Part shown: positions 8,783 to 17,951 of the stretch, piece after piece | Numbering within the stretch: position 1 is the first letter of the stretch | How the letters are laid out: every line of letters starts with the position of its first letter | Origin: Flammeovirgaceae bacterium | GTDB taxonomy: Bacteria; Bacteroidota; Bacteroidia; Cytophagales; Cyclobacteriaceae | Direction: 5' to 3' | Length of the DNA: 64,000 nucleotides | NCBI GenBank assembly: GCA_020635915.1 | Contig: JACJYU010000004.1 | Span: 1-64,000, forward strand | The notes under the pieces: model-generated | What the model saw: only the letters and a program-made list of their open reading frames with translations | The model's database searches: none | What the model was told of the DNA's origin: nothing | Made by a program: the position numbers and the translations under genes

Positions 8783-10049
8783 CTTCTTTAATGGAGCTAA
8801 ACAAAAAGCCGCAAATCACCTTGGGGTAGAAATAGGTCGACTTCTGGGGCATCGTATACCCGCTGGAGCAAACCGCCTTCACATCCTCAATTGAAATTTC
8901 CTGCGTGATGATGGCCATTTGCACTTCCGACTGGATGACCTTGGCCAGGCAATCCGAAAAACTGCGGTCAAACCCCAGCTTGTCGGAGGTGGTTTGTGCC
9001 TTGCCGGGAATGCCCAATATTTTTTCGATGATGAAATAGTGCATCACCGTGAGGTCGAGTTGTTTGACCACATCGGGAAAGGCCCATTTCATTTTTGCAA
9101 ACGATTCAGGCTTCAGCCGTACCTTCACCGCCCGGTCTTTGAACAGCAGGCCAAAGGCCCATTTCTTGCCCAGGATGACCTCATTGATGGTATCGGCCTC
9201 TTCCACGGGCTTTATGATGAAATCCTCCTCGAATTTTTTCATTATTTCCCCTTCATCAAATCCTTCCAGGCCATGTACAAGGCGGTGGGTGGGGAGGATA
9301 CGCAAGTCATCGGCCTCCGTGTTGGTGAAGTACATAAGGTGGAAGTTGTACCCTTCATTGCCGGTATGGTTGGGGTTGGCCAATGTTTGCTGTTTTCGGT
9401 ACATCAGGGACCCCTCGTAGCGGTGGTGCCCGTCCGCCAGGATTACCTTTTTCGTGGCCATGAGGGCCATGAATTGGCGAATGGCCTTTGCATCGTGGAT
9501 TACCGCCAGCACATCGCGCACGCCCTGGTAGTCTTCCGTTTCGTAGATGGGGTTGAGAATGGCCTCGTCCATGTACTTTTCCAGTTGGTGCTCTTCGTCC
9601 GTGTACAAGCCATGGGTGGGGCTTGCGTGCATTTGCAGTTTGTCCAGCAATTCCACACGGTCGTTTACCGCACGGGGCATCGTGTTTTCATGGCGCAATA
9701 TCTCCTTTTCGCCCCAATCATAGGCACGCACATGGGCGATGAACCCTTTGCGGCAAAACACTTTGGTGGAGCCTGCCAGTTTGAAATATTGGTAGTAGAC
9801 ATAAATGCCGGGAAGCTTGTCCTGAACGATGACCCCGTTTTGTTTCCAGGCAGCCAGCCTGCGGGCCGCCTCATCAAATGGGGGGCCGCTCAGGGGCACG
9901 GAGATATGAATGCTGTTGTTCTGGTCCTGGTAAAGTACCTGGCGTTGTTTTTCCGAGACCACATCGAAAAGCGGGGAAGTAAGGCTGTCGATGGATTGGG
10001 CCAGGGTTGCATTGTACCGCCAGGCGCGGATAGGTCTAATCTCGGCCAT
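8745..10049 (-). CDS. DUF1015 family protein
   Basis: 434 residues, cytoplasmic, no signal or membrane segment. The start MAEIRPIRAWRYN, the HVRAYDWGEKEILRHENT segment, the DGHHRYEGSLMYR motif and the LPTHRLVHGL segment are family signatures. The biochemical role is not established; the conserved His/Arg residues suggest a catalytic protein. It follows accC by 3 bp and overlaps maf, so the three genes form one unit: accC-DUF1015-maf. Confidence 0.88.
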   Translation of the reverse strand: MAEIRPIRAWRYNATLAQSIDSLTSPLFDVVSEKQRQVLYQDQNNSIHISVPLSGPPFDEAARRLAAWKQNGVIVQDKLPGIYVYYQYFKLAGSTKVFCRKGFIAHVRAYDWGEKEILRHENTMPRAVNDRVELLDKLQMHASPTHGLYTDEEHQLEKYMDEAILNPIYETEDYQGVRDVLAVIHDAKAIRQFMALMATKKVILADGHHRYEGSLMYRKQQTLANPNHTGNEGYNFHLMYFTNTEADDLRILPTHRLVHGLEGFDEGEIMKKFEEDFIIKPVEEADTINEVILGKKWAFGLLFKDRAVKVRLKPESFAKMKWAFPDVVKQLDLTVMHYFIIEKILGIPGKAQTTSDKLGFDRSFSDCLAKVIQSEVQMAIITQEISIEDVKAVCSSGYTMPQKSTYFYPKVICGFLFSSIKEDEFQTPPYSGFQ

Positions 10050-10052
10050 CGG

Positions 10053-11543
10053 TCACACCCTGTTTTTCTTCCATTTGCTTTGGCCTGTGGGTTGGGTGGG
10101 CAGGGCCATCTTCATTTTGGATTGCTCCAGCAAAGTTGCCACCAATGCACTGGCCAGTTGGCGTTCCCCTTCATGGCCGTTGGTTTGCAATGCCTCCGGG
10201 GAAAAATACTTCTCCACGAATTTGGTATCGAATTGACCGGAACGAAAGGCCTCGTGGCCCATGACATACCGGCAAAAGCCCAACGTGGTTTCAATCCCGG
10301 TGATTTCATATTCGTCTATTGCCCTGATCGTTTTTTCAATGGCATCCTCCCTGGATTCCGCGTGGCATATCATTTTGGCGATCATCGGGTCGTAATAAAA
10401 GGGGATGTCCATGCCCTGCTCAAAACCATCGTCCACCCGGATGCCGTGGCCCTGGGGGCGCACGTAGGTTTGGAGCGTGCCGATATCGGGCAGGAAATTG
10501 TTCGCAGGGTCTTCCGCGTATACGCGCACCTCAATGGCGTGGCCGTTTATGTGCAAATCCTCCTGCTTAAAAGGTATGTCTTGCCCCTGTGCGATTTTTA
10601 TTTGCAGCTTTACCAGGTCCAGGCCGGTGATTTCCTCCGTTACGGGGTGTTCCACCTGCAGGCGTGTGTTCATCTCCAGGAAATAGAAATTCATCTTTTC
10701 GTCCATAATGAACTCCACGGTGCCCGCACCGTAATACCCGCACGACCTGGCCACGTTGATGGCCGCTTCGCCCATGGCCGCCCTGAGTTCGGGCGTAAGG
10801 ATGGCGGAAGGGGCCTCTTCAATCACTTTTTGGTGCCTCCTTTGTATGGAACACTCCCGCTCGAACAAATGGACAATGTTGCCGGACTGGTCCCCAAAAA
10901 TTTGAAACTCGATATGGCGAGGGGAGCTTACATATTTTTCAATAAAAACAGAGCCGTCACCAAAGGCCGACTTGGCTTCGCTGATGGCACGGTCCATCTG
11001 TTCTTCAAAACCGGCTTCACCTTCCACAATGCGCATCCCTTTTCCACCACCGCCCGCGCTGGCTTTGATCAGCACGGGGTAACCTATTTCCTTTGCTATT
11101 TTTTTTGCTTTTGAAACATCCACTATGGGCTCGCTGGTGCCCGGCACCAGTGGCACGTTGAATTTGGCCACTGCTTCTTTGGCCGCCAGCTTGCTGCCCA
11201 TTACTTCAATGGCCTCGGGGGAAGGGCCAATGAAGATGAGCCCTGCCTCCCTCACCTTAAGGGCAAAATCCTTGTTTTCGCTAAGAAAACCATAGCCCGG
11301 GTGGATGGCATCGCATTGCGTTTGCTTTGCCGTGTCGATTATCTTGTCCATCCGCAGGTAAGATTCGGCAGAAGCCGGTGAGCCAATGCATACCGCCTCA
11401 TCGGCAAACCGGGTATGCAACGCATTGCGGTCGGCTTCACTATAGACCGCTACTGTGGCCAGCCCCATCTCCCGCGCACTGCGCATTACCCGCAAGGCGA
11501 TCTCGCCCCTGTTTGCCACCAATATTTTTTGTATTTTATGCAT
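10053..11543 (-). CDS. accC: Biotin carboxylase (acetyl-CoA carboxylase type)
   Basis: 496 residues from ATG 11543 (MHKIQKILVANRGEIALRV, the usual family start); an ATG 21 bp further up is possible. Carboxylates biotin on its carrier protein using ATP and bicarbonate, the first half-reaction for malonyl-CoA or methylmalonyl-CoA formation. The ATP-grasp glycine loop SAGGGGKGM, the ERECSIQRRHQKVIEEAPS stretch and EMNTRLQVEHPVTE are intact. No biotin carrier or carboxyltransferase is adjacent, so whether it serves fatty-acid synthesis or another acyl-CoA carboxylase cannot be decided. Confidence 0.93.
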   Translation of the reverse strand: MHKIQKILVANRGEIALRVMRSAREMGLATVAVYSEADRNALHTRFADEAVCIGSPASAESYLRMDKIIDTAKQTQCDAIHPGYGFLSENKDFALKVREAGLIFIGPSPEAIEVMGSKLAAKEAVAKFNVPLVPGTSEPIVDVSKAKKIAKEIGYPVLIKASAGGGGKGMRIVEGEAGFEEQMDRAISEAKSAFGDGSVFIEKYVSSPRHIEFQIFGDQSGNIVHLFERECSIQRRHQKVIEEAPSAILTPELRAAMGEAAINVARSCGYYGAGTVEFIMDEKMNFYFLEMNTRLQVEHPVTEEITGLDLVKLQIKIAQGQDIPFKQEDLHINGHAIEVRVYAEDPANNFLPDIGTLQTYVRPQGHGIRVDDGFEQGMDIPFYYDPMIAKMICHAESREDAIEKTIRAIDEYEITGIETTLGFCRYVMGHEAFRSGQFDTKFVEKYFSPEALQTNGHEGERQLASALVATLLEQSKMKMALPTQPTGQSKWKKNRV

Positions 11544-11708
11544 GTTTTCTAGGTTGCATTGCAATGCTAAGGATTAATTCCGAAAAGGCCATTCCGCGCA
11601 AAGCGGCAATTTGTATTGGGGAATTTCAGGCCATTGAAGTGCCTCATAACGAGGCCCGTACACAATTAATAGCAGGCCATTGCCCCTGAGACTATGAAGT
11701 TTTTTTTA

Positions 11709-11716
11709 TAATTTTG
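11709..11716 (+). promoter_or_regulatory. -7 box before the alpha-oxoamine synthase
   Basis: TAATTTTG fits the TAnnTTTG consensus and lies 23 bp before the ATG at 11740. No well-spaced upstream TTTG/TTG is seen, so support is partial. Confidence 0.4.
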
Positions 11717-11739
11717 CGGCACTTTTTAACCACATAATT

Positions 11740-13005
11740 ATGCAAATGGTTGATTTATTTGACAAGCTTAAAATGGAGGCCGGTGCCCTGGCCAAATATT
11801 CCCATCTTCCTGACGACTATTTCTTTTTTCCCAAGCTGGAAGGGGAAATAGCCCCCCGTATGGAATTTAACGGCAAGAAGGTCCTTAACTGGAGTTTGAA
11901 CAACTACCTGGGCCTGGCCAACCACCCGGAAGTGAGAAGGGTGGATGGCGAGGCTGCCGTGCAATATGGAATGGGTTCCCCCATGGGCGCCAGGATGATG
12001 TCGGGCAATTCACTCAACCATTTGGAGTTTGAGCGCCAGTTGGCCGAATTTGTACGGAAGGAAGATGCCATGCTGCTTAATTATGGCTACCAGGGGGTGG
12101 TTTCCATTATTGATGCGATGGTAGACCGCAAGGATGTGATCGTGTACGATGCGGAATCGCATGCCTGCATCATCGATGGGGTAAGGCTGCATATGGGCAA
12201 GCGCTTTGTTTTTCCCCACAACAACATGGAAAACCTTGAAAAGCAGCTTGTGAGGGCCACAAAAATAGCCAACGAAACAGGCGGGGGGATATTGGTGATC
12301 ACCGAAGGGGTTTTTGGCATGTCTGGCGACATGGGCAACCTAAAAGGTATCTGTGCCCTTAAAAAGAAATTCAATTTCAGGCTTTTTGTGGACGATGCCC
12401 ACGGCTTTGGCACCATGGGGAAAACCGGTGCCGGTGCCGGGGAGGAACAGGGCGTCCAGGACCAGATAGATTTGTATTTCTCTACGTTTGCCAAGTCAAT
12501 GGCCAGTATCGGGGCCTTTGTGGCAGGGGAGAAACGCATCATAAAATACCTCCGCTATAGCGTCAGGTCGCAGATTTTTGCCAAGAGCCTTCCCATGCCA
12601 CTGGTATTGGGCGGGATGAAGAGGCTGGAACTGCTGCGCACACAGCCTGAACTGAAGGAAAAACTATGGAAAATTGTCCATGCCATGCAGGACGGGCTGC
12701 GCGAGCGCGGTTTCTCTTTGGGCACCACCCAGTCGCCCGTTACCCCGGTGCTTTTCAAGGGCGGGGTAGGCGAGGCCGCCAATATGGCAATGGACCTCAG
12801 GGAAAATTACAGCATTTTCTGCTCTGTGGTGATCTATCCCGTAGTGCCCAAGGATGTGATCATGTTCAGGATCATACCCACGGCCGCCCACACGCTGGCA
12901 GACGTGGAGGAGACCTTAAAGGCGTTTTCGGCCTTAAAACACAAGCTGGACGAAGGGTTTTACCGCACGGAAGCCCTGGTTTCGGTGACCAAAGGGGTGG
13001 AATAA
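11740..13005 (+). CDS. Alpha-oxoamine synthase, probably serine palmitoyltransferase
   Basis: 421 residues, PLP enzyme of the family that condenses an amino acid with an acyl-CoA. Visible motifs: NNYLGLANHPEV, GARMMSGNS, VYDAESHACIIDG, VDDAHGFGTMG, and the PLP lysine Lys252 in STFAKSMAS. In Bacteroidota this family makes the 3-ketosphinganine or cysteate-derived base of sphingolipids and sulfonolipids. Other members make 8-amino-7-oxononanoate or 2-amino-3-ketobutyrate, but no biotin or threonine genes are nearby. The substrate call is by family and phylum, not proven by sequence. Confidence 0.75.
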   Translation: MQMVDLFDKLKMEAGALAKYSHLPDDYFFFPKLEGEIAPRMEFNGKKVLNWSLNNYLGLANHPEVRRVDGEAAVQYGMGSPMGARMMSGNSLNHLEFERQLAEFVRKEDAMLLNYGYQGVVSIIDAMVDRKDVIVYDAESHACIIDGVRLHMGKRFVFPHNNMENLEKQLVRATKIANETGGGILVITEGVFGMSGDMGNLKGICALKKKFNFRLFVDDAHGFGTMGKTGAGAGEEQGVQDQIDLYFSTFAKSMASIGAFVAGEKRIIKYLRYSVRSQIFAKSLPMPLVLGGMKRLELLRTQPELKEKLWKIVHAMQDGLRERGFSLGTTQSPVTPVLFKGGVGEAANMAMDLRENYSIFCSVVIYPVVPKDVIMFRIIPTAAHTLADVEETLKAFSALKHKLDEGFYRTEALVSVTKGVE

Positions 13006-13039
13006 AGGCGGTTTAAATCTTAAAAAATAGGTTTATTGC

Positions 13040-13068
13040 TTGTTTTTAGCTGTTTTTCTTTAAATTGG
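13040..13068 (+). promoter_or_regulatory. Probable promoter of the H1-like gene
   Basis: TTG at 13040-13042, an 18-bp spacer and TAAATTGG (one mismatch to TAnnTTTG) at 13061-13068. It lies 39 bp before the ATG at 13108. Confidence 0.42.
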
Positions 13069-13107
13069 CGAAAGGAATTAACCATTAAAATCTAAATCCT
13101 TATACCA

Positions 13108-13287
13108 ATGAGAAAATTTGAAGAGCTTAAAGAACTGATCGCTTCTATTGAACCAGATGCTGACAAATTCTACAATAAGGCAAACAGCGCTGCTGGGACC
13201 AGGGTAAGAAAGGGGATGCAGGAGCTCAAAAATCTGGCTCAGGCTATCAGGGCTGAAGTTCAGGAATTAAAGAATAAGCCTCAGTAA
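13108..13287 (+). CDS. Small histone H1-like (Hc1 family) protein
   Basis: 59 residues. Starts MRKFEELKELIASIEPDADK, continues through a central NKANSAAGTRVRKGMQ segment and ends in an amphipathic helix closing LKNKPQ. This matches the short Hc1-like proteins found in many Bacteroidota, which resemble a domain of chlamydial histone H1 and are presumed nucleoid-associated. It is strongly helical, with alternating Lys/Glu, and lacks the basic tail of larger H1 proteins. DNA binding is inferred from the family. It has its own probable promoter and is followed by a strong terminator. Confidence 0.82.
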   Translation: MRKFEELKELIASIEPDADKFYNKANSAAGTRVRKGMQELKNLAQAIRAEVQELKNKPQ

Positions 13288-13314
13288 GCGCGTTTTTTGC
13301 TTCTATTGAGTGGG

Positions 13315-13345
13315 AAGGGATAGTCCTGTAAAAGGGCTATCCTTT
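13315..13345. terminator. Bidirectional terminator between the H1-like gene and dapA
   Basis: A 12-bp stem with two G-T pairs (13315-13326 with 13334-13345) and a 7-nt loop, followed by a T-rich stretch on the plus strand and A/G-rich flank on the other side. It lies between convergent genes; its right arm overlaps the dapA stop codon. Confidence 0.75.
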
Positions 13346-14221
13346 CTTTGTTGTTAATGCCTTTGCCAACTCCATGATCCGTTTTTGCAGCGGTTTGGAG
13401 GCCGTGCACAGCGGGAGACGGGTATATTCCCCGCATATCCCCAATTCGCGCAATACCACCTTTACTCCTACAGGGTTACCTTCCTCGTACATGGGCCCGT
13501 TGATGGCCAGCAATTTGAATTGCTCCTGGGCACTGTTATTAAAGTTGCCTTTGGCGTGGTGTTCCTTTATTGATTTGAAAACCAACGGAAAGGCATTGGC
13601 CAGCACGGAAATCACCCCGGCACCGCCCAGCGCATAGAAAGTGGAAGTGAGCAGGTCGTCCCCGGAGATGAGCATGAAGTCCCTGGGCTTTTTGCTGGCG
13701 ATGTTCATGCACTGCTCCAGGTTGCCCGAAGCCTCCTTTACGCCCGCGATATTGGGCAAACCGGCCAGCCGCAAGGTGGTGGCCGCGGTGAGGTTGGAGG
13801 CCGTCCTGCCCGGAACGTTGTACAGGATTACAGGAAGGGGCGATGCCGCGGCCACTGCTTTGAAATGTTGGAATATCCCTTCCTGTGAAGGCTTGTTGTA
13901 ATAAGGGCTCACGGAAAGGATGGCGTCCACGCCTTTCAGCGGGGTTTGTTTTATTGTTTCCACAACCTGCCGCGTATGGTTTCCCCCGATGCCGTAAACA
14001 ATGGGCAATTTCCTGGGGTTGTGTGCCTTTACGAAGTCGAGCACTTCCAGCTTTTCGGCCTGGCTGAGCGTGGCCGATTCGCCCGTGGTGCCCATCACCA
14101 CGTAGTAGTCCACGCCTTTGGCGGTATGGGCCAGCAGGTTTTCAAGGCCTTGAAAATCTATTTCCCCTTTTTTGTTGAATGGTGTTACCAATGCCACGCC
14201 TGTCCCCGCTAGTTTTTTCAT
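13337..14221 (-). CDS. dapA: 4-hydroxy-tetrahydrodipicolinate synthase
   Basis: 294 residues, the normal family length. Condenses pyruvate with aspartate semialdehyde in the diaminopimelate/lysine pathway. Motifs: GTGVALVTPF at the N-terminus, GTTGESATLS, SVSPYYNKPSQEG, the catalytic tyrosine in ILYNVPGRT and the Schiff-base lysine in GVKEASGN. It is the last gene of a minus-strand run that begins with ligA and DUF6913, an arrangement consistent with cell-wall and DNA housekeeping. Confidence 0.96.
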   Translation of the reverse strand: MKKLAGTGVALVTPFNKKGEIDFQGLENLLAHTAKGVDYYVVMGTTGESATLSQAEKLEVLDFVKAHNPRKLPIVYGIGGNHTRQVVETIKQTPLKGVDAILSVSPYYNKPSQEGIFQHFKAVAAASPLPVILYNVPGRTASNLTAATTLRLAGLPNIAGVKEASGNLEQCMNIASKKPRDFMLISGDDLLTSTFYALGGAGVISVLANAFPLVFKSIKEHHAKGNFNNSAQEQFKLLAINGPMYEEGNPVGVKVVLRELGICGEYTRLPLCTASKPLQKRIMELAKALTTKKG

Positions 14222-14265
14222 CGGTTTTTGGGTTATGCCCTTGCCGGTGGCAAGGAGCGTTGTAC

Positions 14266-14775
14266 TTACTTGAGCTGTTTTGAATACTTATACATGCTTT
14301 CGATGAGGTTTTTGATAGGGCCGCTTTGTTCTATCATCAGCTCAAAGAAGGAATGGTCTGTTTTTGAGAATTTGCCAATACGGCATTTTGCCTTGCTCTT
14401 GGCCAATAAGTGCATGATCAGGGGGTTGGAGGTGTTATCGATGCAATAAAGGTAATCGAACGGTGACTCCATAAACCTGTCAGCGTCCGCAGAGGTGAGC
14501 TTGCCCCAAAACGATAGGTCCTTAACGGTGAAGAAGTCAAACAAGAACTCATAGTTTTCCCTTCTGTGGGGAAGGAACTCCAGCACGGTCACCTCTTTTC
14601 CATCCTGCTGGAGCTTTTTGATGAATTCTTTAATCTCCTCATGCTTTTGTTTGTCTTCCACGCTAAAAAGGATGCCCACGGAACGTGCCTGCTGGTAGGG
14701 TATGCTGGCCCGCAGGCTTTGGTTGCCTTTGAGTGCCGCATTGGTCCGGAGTTGCAAAAAGTGGTTCCTAAACAA
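14266..14775 (-). CDS. DUF6913 family protein
   Basis: 169 residues, soluble. Contains SVGILFSVEDKQKHEEIKEF, FFTVKDLSFWGKL, the segment FDYLYCIDNTSNPLIMHLLAKSKAKCRIG and FFELMIEQSG. This fits a Bacteroidota-specific conserved family of unknown function, commonly seen next to dapA and ligA, as here. The family number is from memory of the pattern. The fold resembles a nucleotide- or sugar-binding alpha/beta protein, but no catalytic motif can be named. Confidence 0.65.
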   Translation of the reverse strand: MFRNHFLQLRTNAALKGNQSLRASIPYQQARSVGILFSVEDKQKHEEIKEFIKKLQQDGKEVTVLEFLPHRRENYEFLFDFFTVKDLSFWGKLTSADADRFMESPFDYLYCIDNTSNPLIMHLLAKSKAKCRIGKFSKTDHSFFELMIEQSGPIKNLIESMYKYSKQLK

Positions 14776-14834
14776 ATGATTACCGTTATAGACTATCCTG
14801 CAAATTCAACCATTTCTGCGAAATAGTCAAAATT

Positions 14835-16844
14835 TCACAGCATCTGCTCAAATTCTTTCTCTGAAATGATGGTCACGCCCAGCTTCTCCGCCTTCTGCCT
14901 TTTGGCCGGGCCCATGTTGTTGCCGGCAAGGAGGTAGTCCAGTTGCCCCGACACCCCGGACAGCACGCGGCCGCCATGGGCAAGGATAAGTTCCTTCAAC
15001 TCGTCACGCCCGTAGTTTTCAAATACCCCTGAGATCACAAAGGATTTGTTGCCCAGTGCTTGGCTTAGCTGCTTTCGTTCTTTTTCGGCCACGGAAAAAT
15101 GCAGGCCGGCCTTTTGCAGCCGCATCACCTCCCTTTGGTTGCCGCTGTCCTTGAAAAAGCGCACCAGGCTTTCGGCTATCTTTTCGCCAACCTCCGGTGC
15201 CTCCAGCAACTGGTCGTAAGTGGCTTCCGACAAGGCTTTCATGGACTTAAAATGACGGGCCAATTTTTCCGCTACCGTTTTTCCAACATACCGTATGCCC
15301 AATGCAAAAAGCACGGCCTCAAAAGGGGCCTCCTTCGACTTTTTGATACCGGTAAGCAGGTTCTTGATGGAGAGTTCTTTAAAACCCTCCAATGTGGCCA
15401 GGTCCTCCTTTGTCAGGCCATACAGGTCGGCAGGGGTGGTGACCAGGCCCAGGTGGTAAAGTTGGTTGATGGTTTTTTCGCCCAAAGAGTCGATGTCCAT
15501 GGCCTTGCGCTGGATGAAATGCGCTATCCTCCCTTTGATTTGAGGGGGGCACCCTTTTTCATTGGGGCAGTAGTGGGCGGCCTCCCCTTCGTAACGGATG
15601 AGTCGTGTGTGGCACTCCGGGCACGTGGCAATATACTGTACCGGTTTGGTGGCTTTTTTGTCCCGCTTGCTTAAATCAACGGATGTTACCTTCGGGATAA
15701 TCTCACCTCCTTTTTCCACAAACACATAGTCACCGATGCGCAGGCCCAGGCGCTCGATTTCGTTGGCATTGTGCAGGGAAGCCCTTTTTACCGTGGTGCC
15801 GGAAAGCAAAACGGGCTGCAGTTCGGCCACCGGGGTAATGGCCCCGGTGCGGCCCACCTGGTAGGTGATGCCCAATAATTGCGTGGACTGGGCCTCGGCC
15901 TTGTATTTGTAGGAAATTGCCCACCGTGGGCTCTTGGCGGTAAAGCCCAGCTTCCTTTGCTGGAGAAGGCTATTGACCTTGACCACCACGCCATCGGTCT
16001 CCAGGGGCAATTCCGTCCTCTTGTTTTCCCAGGTGTTGATGTAATCAAACACTTCTTTGATATCCCTGGCTTTGGCATAGGTCGCTGACACGTTGAAGCC
16101 CCACTGCTCCAACCGGGCAATGGCCGCGGCATGGGTTTCCACGCCAAGTCCTTCGCCCAGTAGGTAGTACACATAGCAGTCCAGTTTCCTGCGCGCCACC
16201 TCACCGGAATCTTGCATCTTAAGGGTGCCCGAGGCGGTGTTCCTGGCATTGGCATATACTTCCTCACCGATGTCTTCCCTTTCTTTGTTGAGTTGGGCAA
16301 ATGCTTTACGCGACAAAAAAACCTCGCCCCGCACTTCAAACCTTTTGGGCATATTGCTGCCCTTGACCTTCAGCGGGATGCTTCGGATCGTTTTGACATT
16401 GGCCGTCACGTCATCACCGCGCACGCCATCCCCGCGGGTCACGCCCTTTGCCAGGATACCGTCTTCATAAATCAATGAGATGGAGACGCCATCAAATTTC
16501 AGCTCGCAAAAATATTCGAAAGGTTCATGGCCTAGCCCCTTGCGCACGCGCGTGTCAAAATCCGTTAATTCCTCCAATGAATAGGTGTTGCCCAGGCTAA
16601 GCATGGGATATTGGTGCACGACCGTCTCAAAGTTTTTGGTAATGGTGCCACCCACCCGTTGGGTAGGGGAGTCGGGCTGCCGCAAGGCGGGAAATTGCCC
16701 TTCCAACAGGACAAGCTGCTTCAATAATTGGTCGAACTCATAGTCCGAAATCGTGCTGGTGTGCTGCTGGTAATACAGGTCGTTGTGATGGTCAATCAGT
16801 TTTGACAAACGGGCAATCTCTTTTTTTGCTTCTGCGGTAGTCAT
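14835..16844 (-). CDS. ligA: NAD-dependent DNA ligase
   Basis: 669 residues, full length. Seals nicks in replication and repair. The adenylated lysine lies in CELKFDGVSISL; the oligonucleotide-binding fold, a four-cysteine zinc finger (CPECHTRL...YCPNEKGCP), helix-hairpin-helix repeats and a C-terminal BRCT domain (FVISGVFENYGRDELKELI) follow in order. Nothing is missing. Confidence 0.97.
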   Translation of the reverse strand: MTTAEAKKEIARLSKLIDHHNDLYYQQHTSTISDYEFDQLLKQLVLLEGQFPALRQPDSPTQRVGGTITKNFETVVHQYPMLSLGNTYSLEELTDFDTRVRKGLGHEPFEYFCELKFDGVSISLIYEDGILAKGVTRGDGVRGDDVTANVKTIRSIPLKVKGSNMPKRFEVRGEVFLSRKAFAQLNKEREDIGEEVYANARNTASGTLKMQDSGEVARRKLDCYVYYLLGEGLGVETHAAAIARLEQWGFNVSATYAKARDIKEVFDYINTWENKRTELPLETDGVVVKVNSLLQQRKLGFTAKSPRWAISYKYKAEAQSTQLLGITYQVGRTGAITPVAELQPVLLSGTTVKRASLHNANEIERLGLRIGDYVFVEKGGEIIPKVTSVDLSKRDKKATKPVQYIATCPECHTRLIRYEGEAAHYCPNEKGCPPQIKGRIAHFIQRKAMDIDSLGEKTINQLYHLGLVTTPADLYGLTKEDLATLEGFKELSIKNLLTGIKKSKEAPFEAVLFALGIRYVGKTVAEKLARHFKSMKALSEATYDQLLEAPEVGEKIAESLVRFFKDSGNQREVMRLQKAGLHFSVAEKERKQLSQALGNKSFVISGVFENYGRDELKELILAHGGRVLSGVSGQLDYLLAGNNMGPAKRQKAEKLGVTIISEKEFEQML

Positions 16845-16886
16845 GGCAGGGTAGGTGGTGCTAAGGTAATATCCATTCAGGGATTT

Positions 16887-17579
16887 TCAGGTATTGACCA
16901 TGTTCAAAATAAGGCAGGCCGCAAGCCCTGCCGTTTCGGTGCGCAGGGTGGTGGGGCCGAGGCTGGTTTTCCCAAATCCTTTTGCCATCGCTGCGCCCAA
17001 CTCCTGGGGCGTGAAATCCCCTTCCGGGCCGATCATCACCAGGTATTGTGACCGTGGCGGTGCCTCTTTGAGGTGCTTTGGGTTTTGGTGGTCCACATGG
17101 GCGATAAACTTGTGACGTGCCGGCACATCGGTCAGGGCTTCCATTTTGCGGATGGGGTGTAGGGTAGGGAGCCATGCCTGCCCAGACTGCTTCATCGCGC
17201 TGATGACCTTCCTGGCGATCCGCTCCATATTGACCGTGGCCCTTTCGGAATTCTTGCAATGGATAAAACTGATCTCCTCAATACCGATTTCCGTAACTTT
17301 TTCCACAAACCACTCCATGCGGTCCATGTTTTTGGTGGGGGCAATGGCAATATGGATGGAGTGCTTCCGCCTGGGCATGCCAATGGTTTCCTTAATGGAA
17401 AAGTGGCAGATGGATTTTGTTTGCCCGGTAACCACGGCCCTGTACAAATTTCCTTTTCCATCAGTAAGATCAAGGGGGTCGCCATCTTTCAACCGCAGCA
17501 CCTTGACGGCATGGCGCGATTCATCCTGGTCAAGATAGTGGATGCCCTCCGGGACCAGCGGTTGGTAAAAGAGTGGCAA
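16887..17579 (-). CDS. rsmE: 16S rRNA (uracil-1498-N3)-methyltransferase
   Basis: 230 residues. SPOUT-class methyltransferase that modifies U1498 of 16S rRNA using S-adenosylmethionine. The N-terminal PUA-like domain contains HAVKVLRLKDGD; the C-terminal knot shows VMIGPEGDFTPQELG and SLGPTTLRTETAGLAA, the cofactor-binding knot. It begins 3 bp after the acyl-CoA-binding protein gene ends, so the two are co-transcribed. Confidence 0.95.
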   Translation of the reverse strand: MPLFYQPLVPEGIHYLDQDESRHAVKVLRLKDGDPLDLTDGKGNLYRAVVTGQTKSICHFSIKETIGMPRRKHSIHIAIAPTKNMDRMEWFVEKVTEIGIEEISFIHCKNSERATVNMERIARKVISAMKQSGQAWLPTLHPIRKMEALTDVPARHKFIAHVDHQNPKHLKEAPPRSQYLVMIGPEGDFTPQELGAAMAKGFGKTSLGPTTLRTETAGLAACLILNMVNT

Positions 17580-17582
17580 AGC

Positions 17583-17846
17583 TTATTGGTATTGGCTTTT
17601 TAATTGCGCCACCAGGTCAATATACTCCTGCATGGCTTCTTCTTTTGGCAAGCCCTTCCTGGCCGCCCAGGCATCGTATTTGGCAATCGCCTTAAAATCA
17701 AACCCTCCCGGCCGCTCCCCGGAAACGTCCCCTTCGCTGCCTTGCTTGTACAAGGCGTACAAGGCGAGCAACTCTTCGTTGGACGGCCGCTTTGTCAATT
17801 CTTTGGATTGGCTTGCCGCCAGATTGAAATCTTCTATTAACCCCAT
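17583..17846 (-). CDS. Acyl-CoA-binding protein
   Basis: 87 residues, four-helix ACBP fold. Conserved: LYALYKQGSEGDV, the RPGGFDFKAIAKYDAW segment with the acyl-CoA contact residues, and KGLPKEEAMQEYIDLV. ACBPs bind medium- and long-chain acyl-CoA esters in the cytosol. They are universal in eukaryotes but patchy in bacteria. It is upstream of rsmE in the same unit, with no lipid gene beside it. Confidence 0.93.
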   Translation of the reverse strand: MGLIEDFNLAASQSKELTKRPSNEELLALYALYKQGSEGDVSGERPGGFDFKAIAKYDAWAARKGLPKEEAMQEYIDLVAQLKSQYQ

Positions 17847-17951
17847 TTTTTTACTTGCCCCGGCCTGCAGCCACGGTATGGCATATTGCCGGATGTAACA
17901 ATAAAGACACCTAACCCCGCTGGGGCTGACCTACCTTGGCCCCCATTTTCA

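Noticed and set aside
8919..11114. A 731-codon open frame on the plus strand opposite DUF1015 and accC
   Set aside because: It is an antisense shadow of two well-recognised genes, with His/Gly/Leu-rich composition and no family resemblance. Several other long antisense frames (for example 1327-2307, 5802-6575, 26896-28015 plus strand) are of the same kind.
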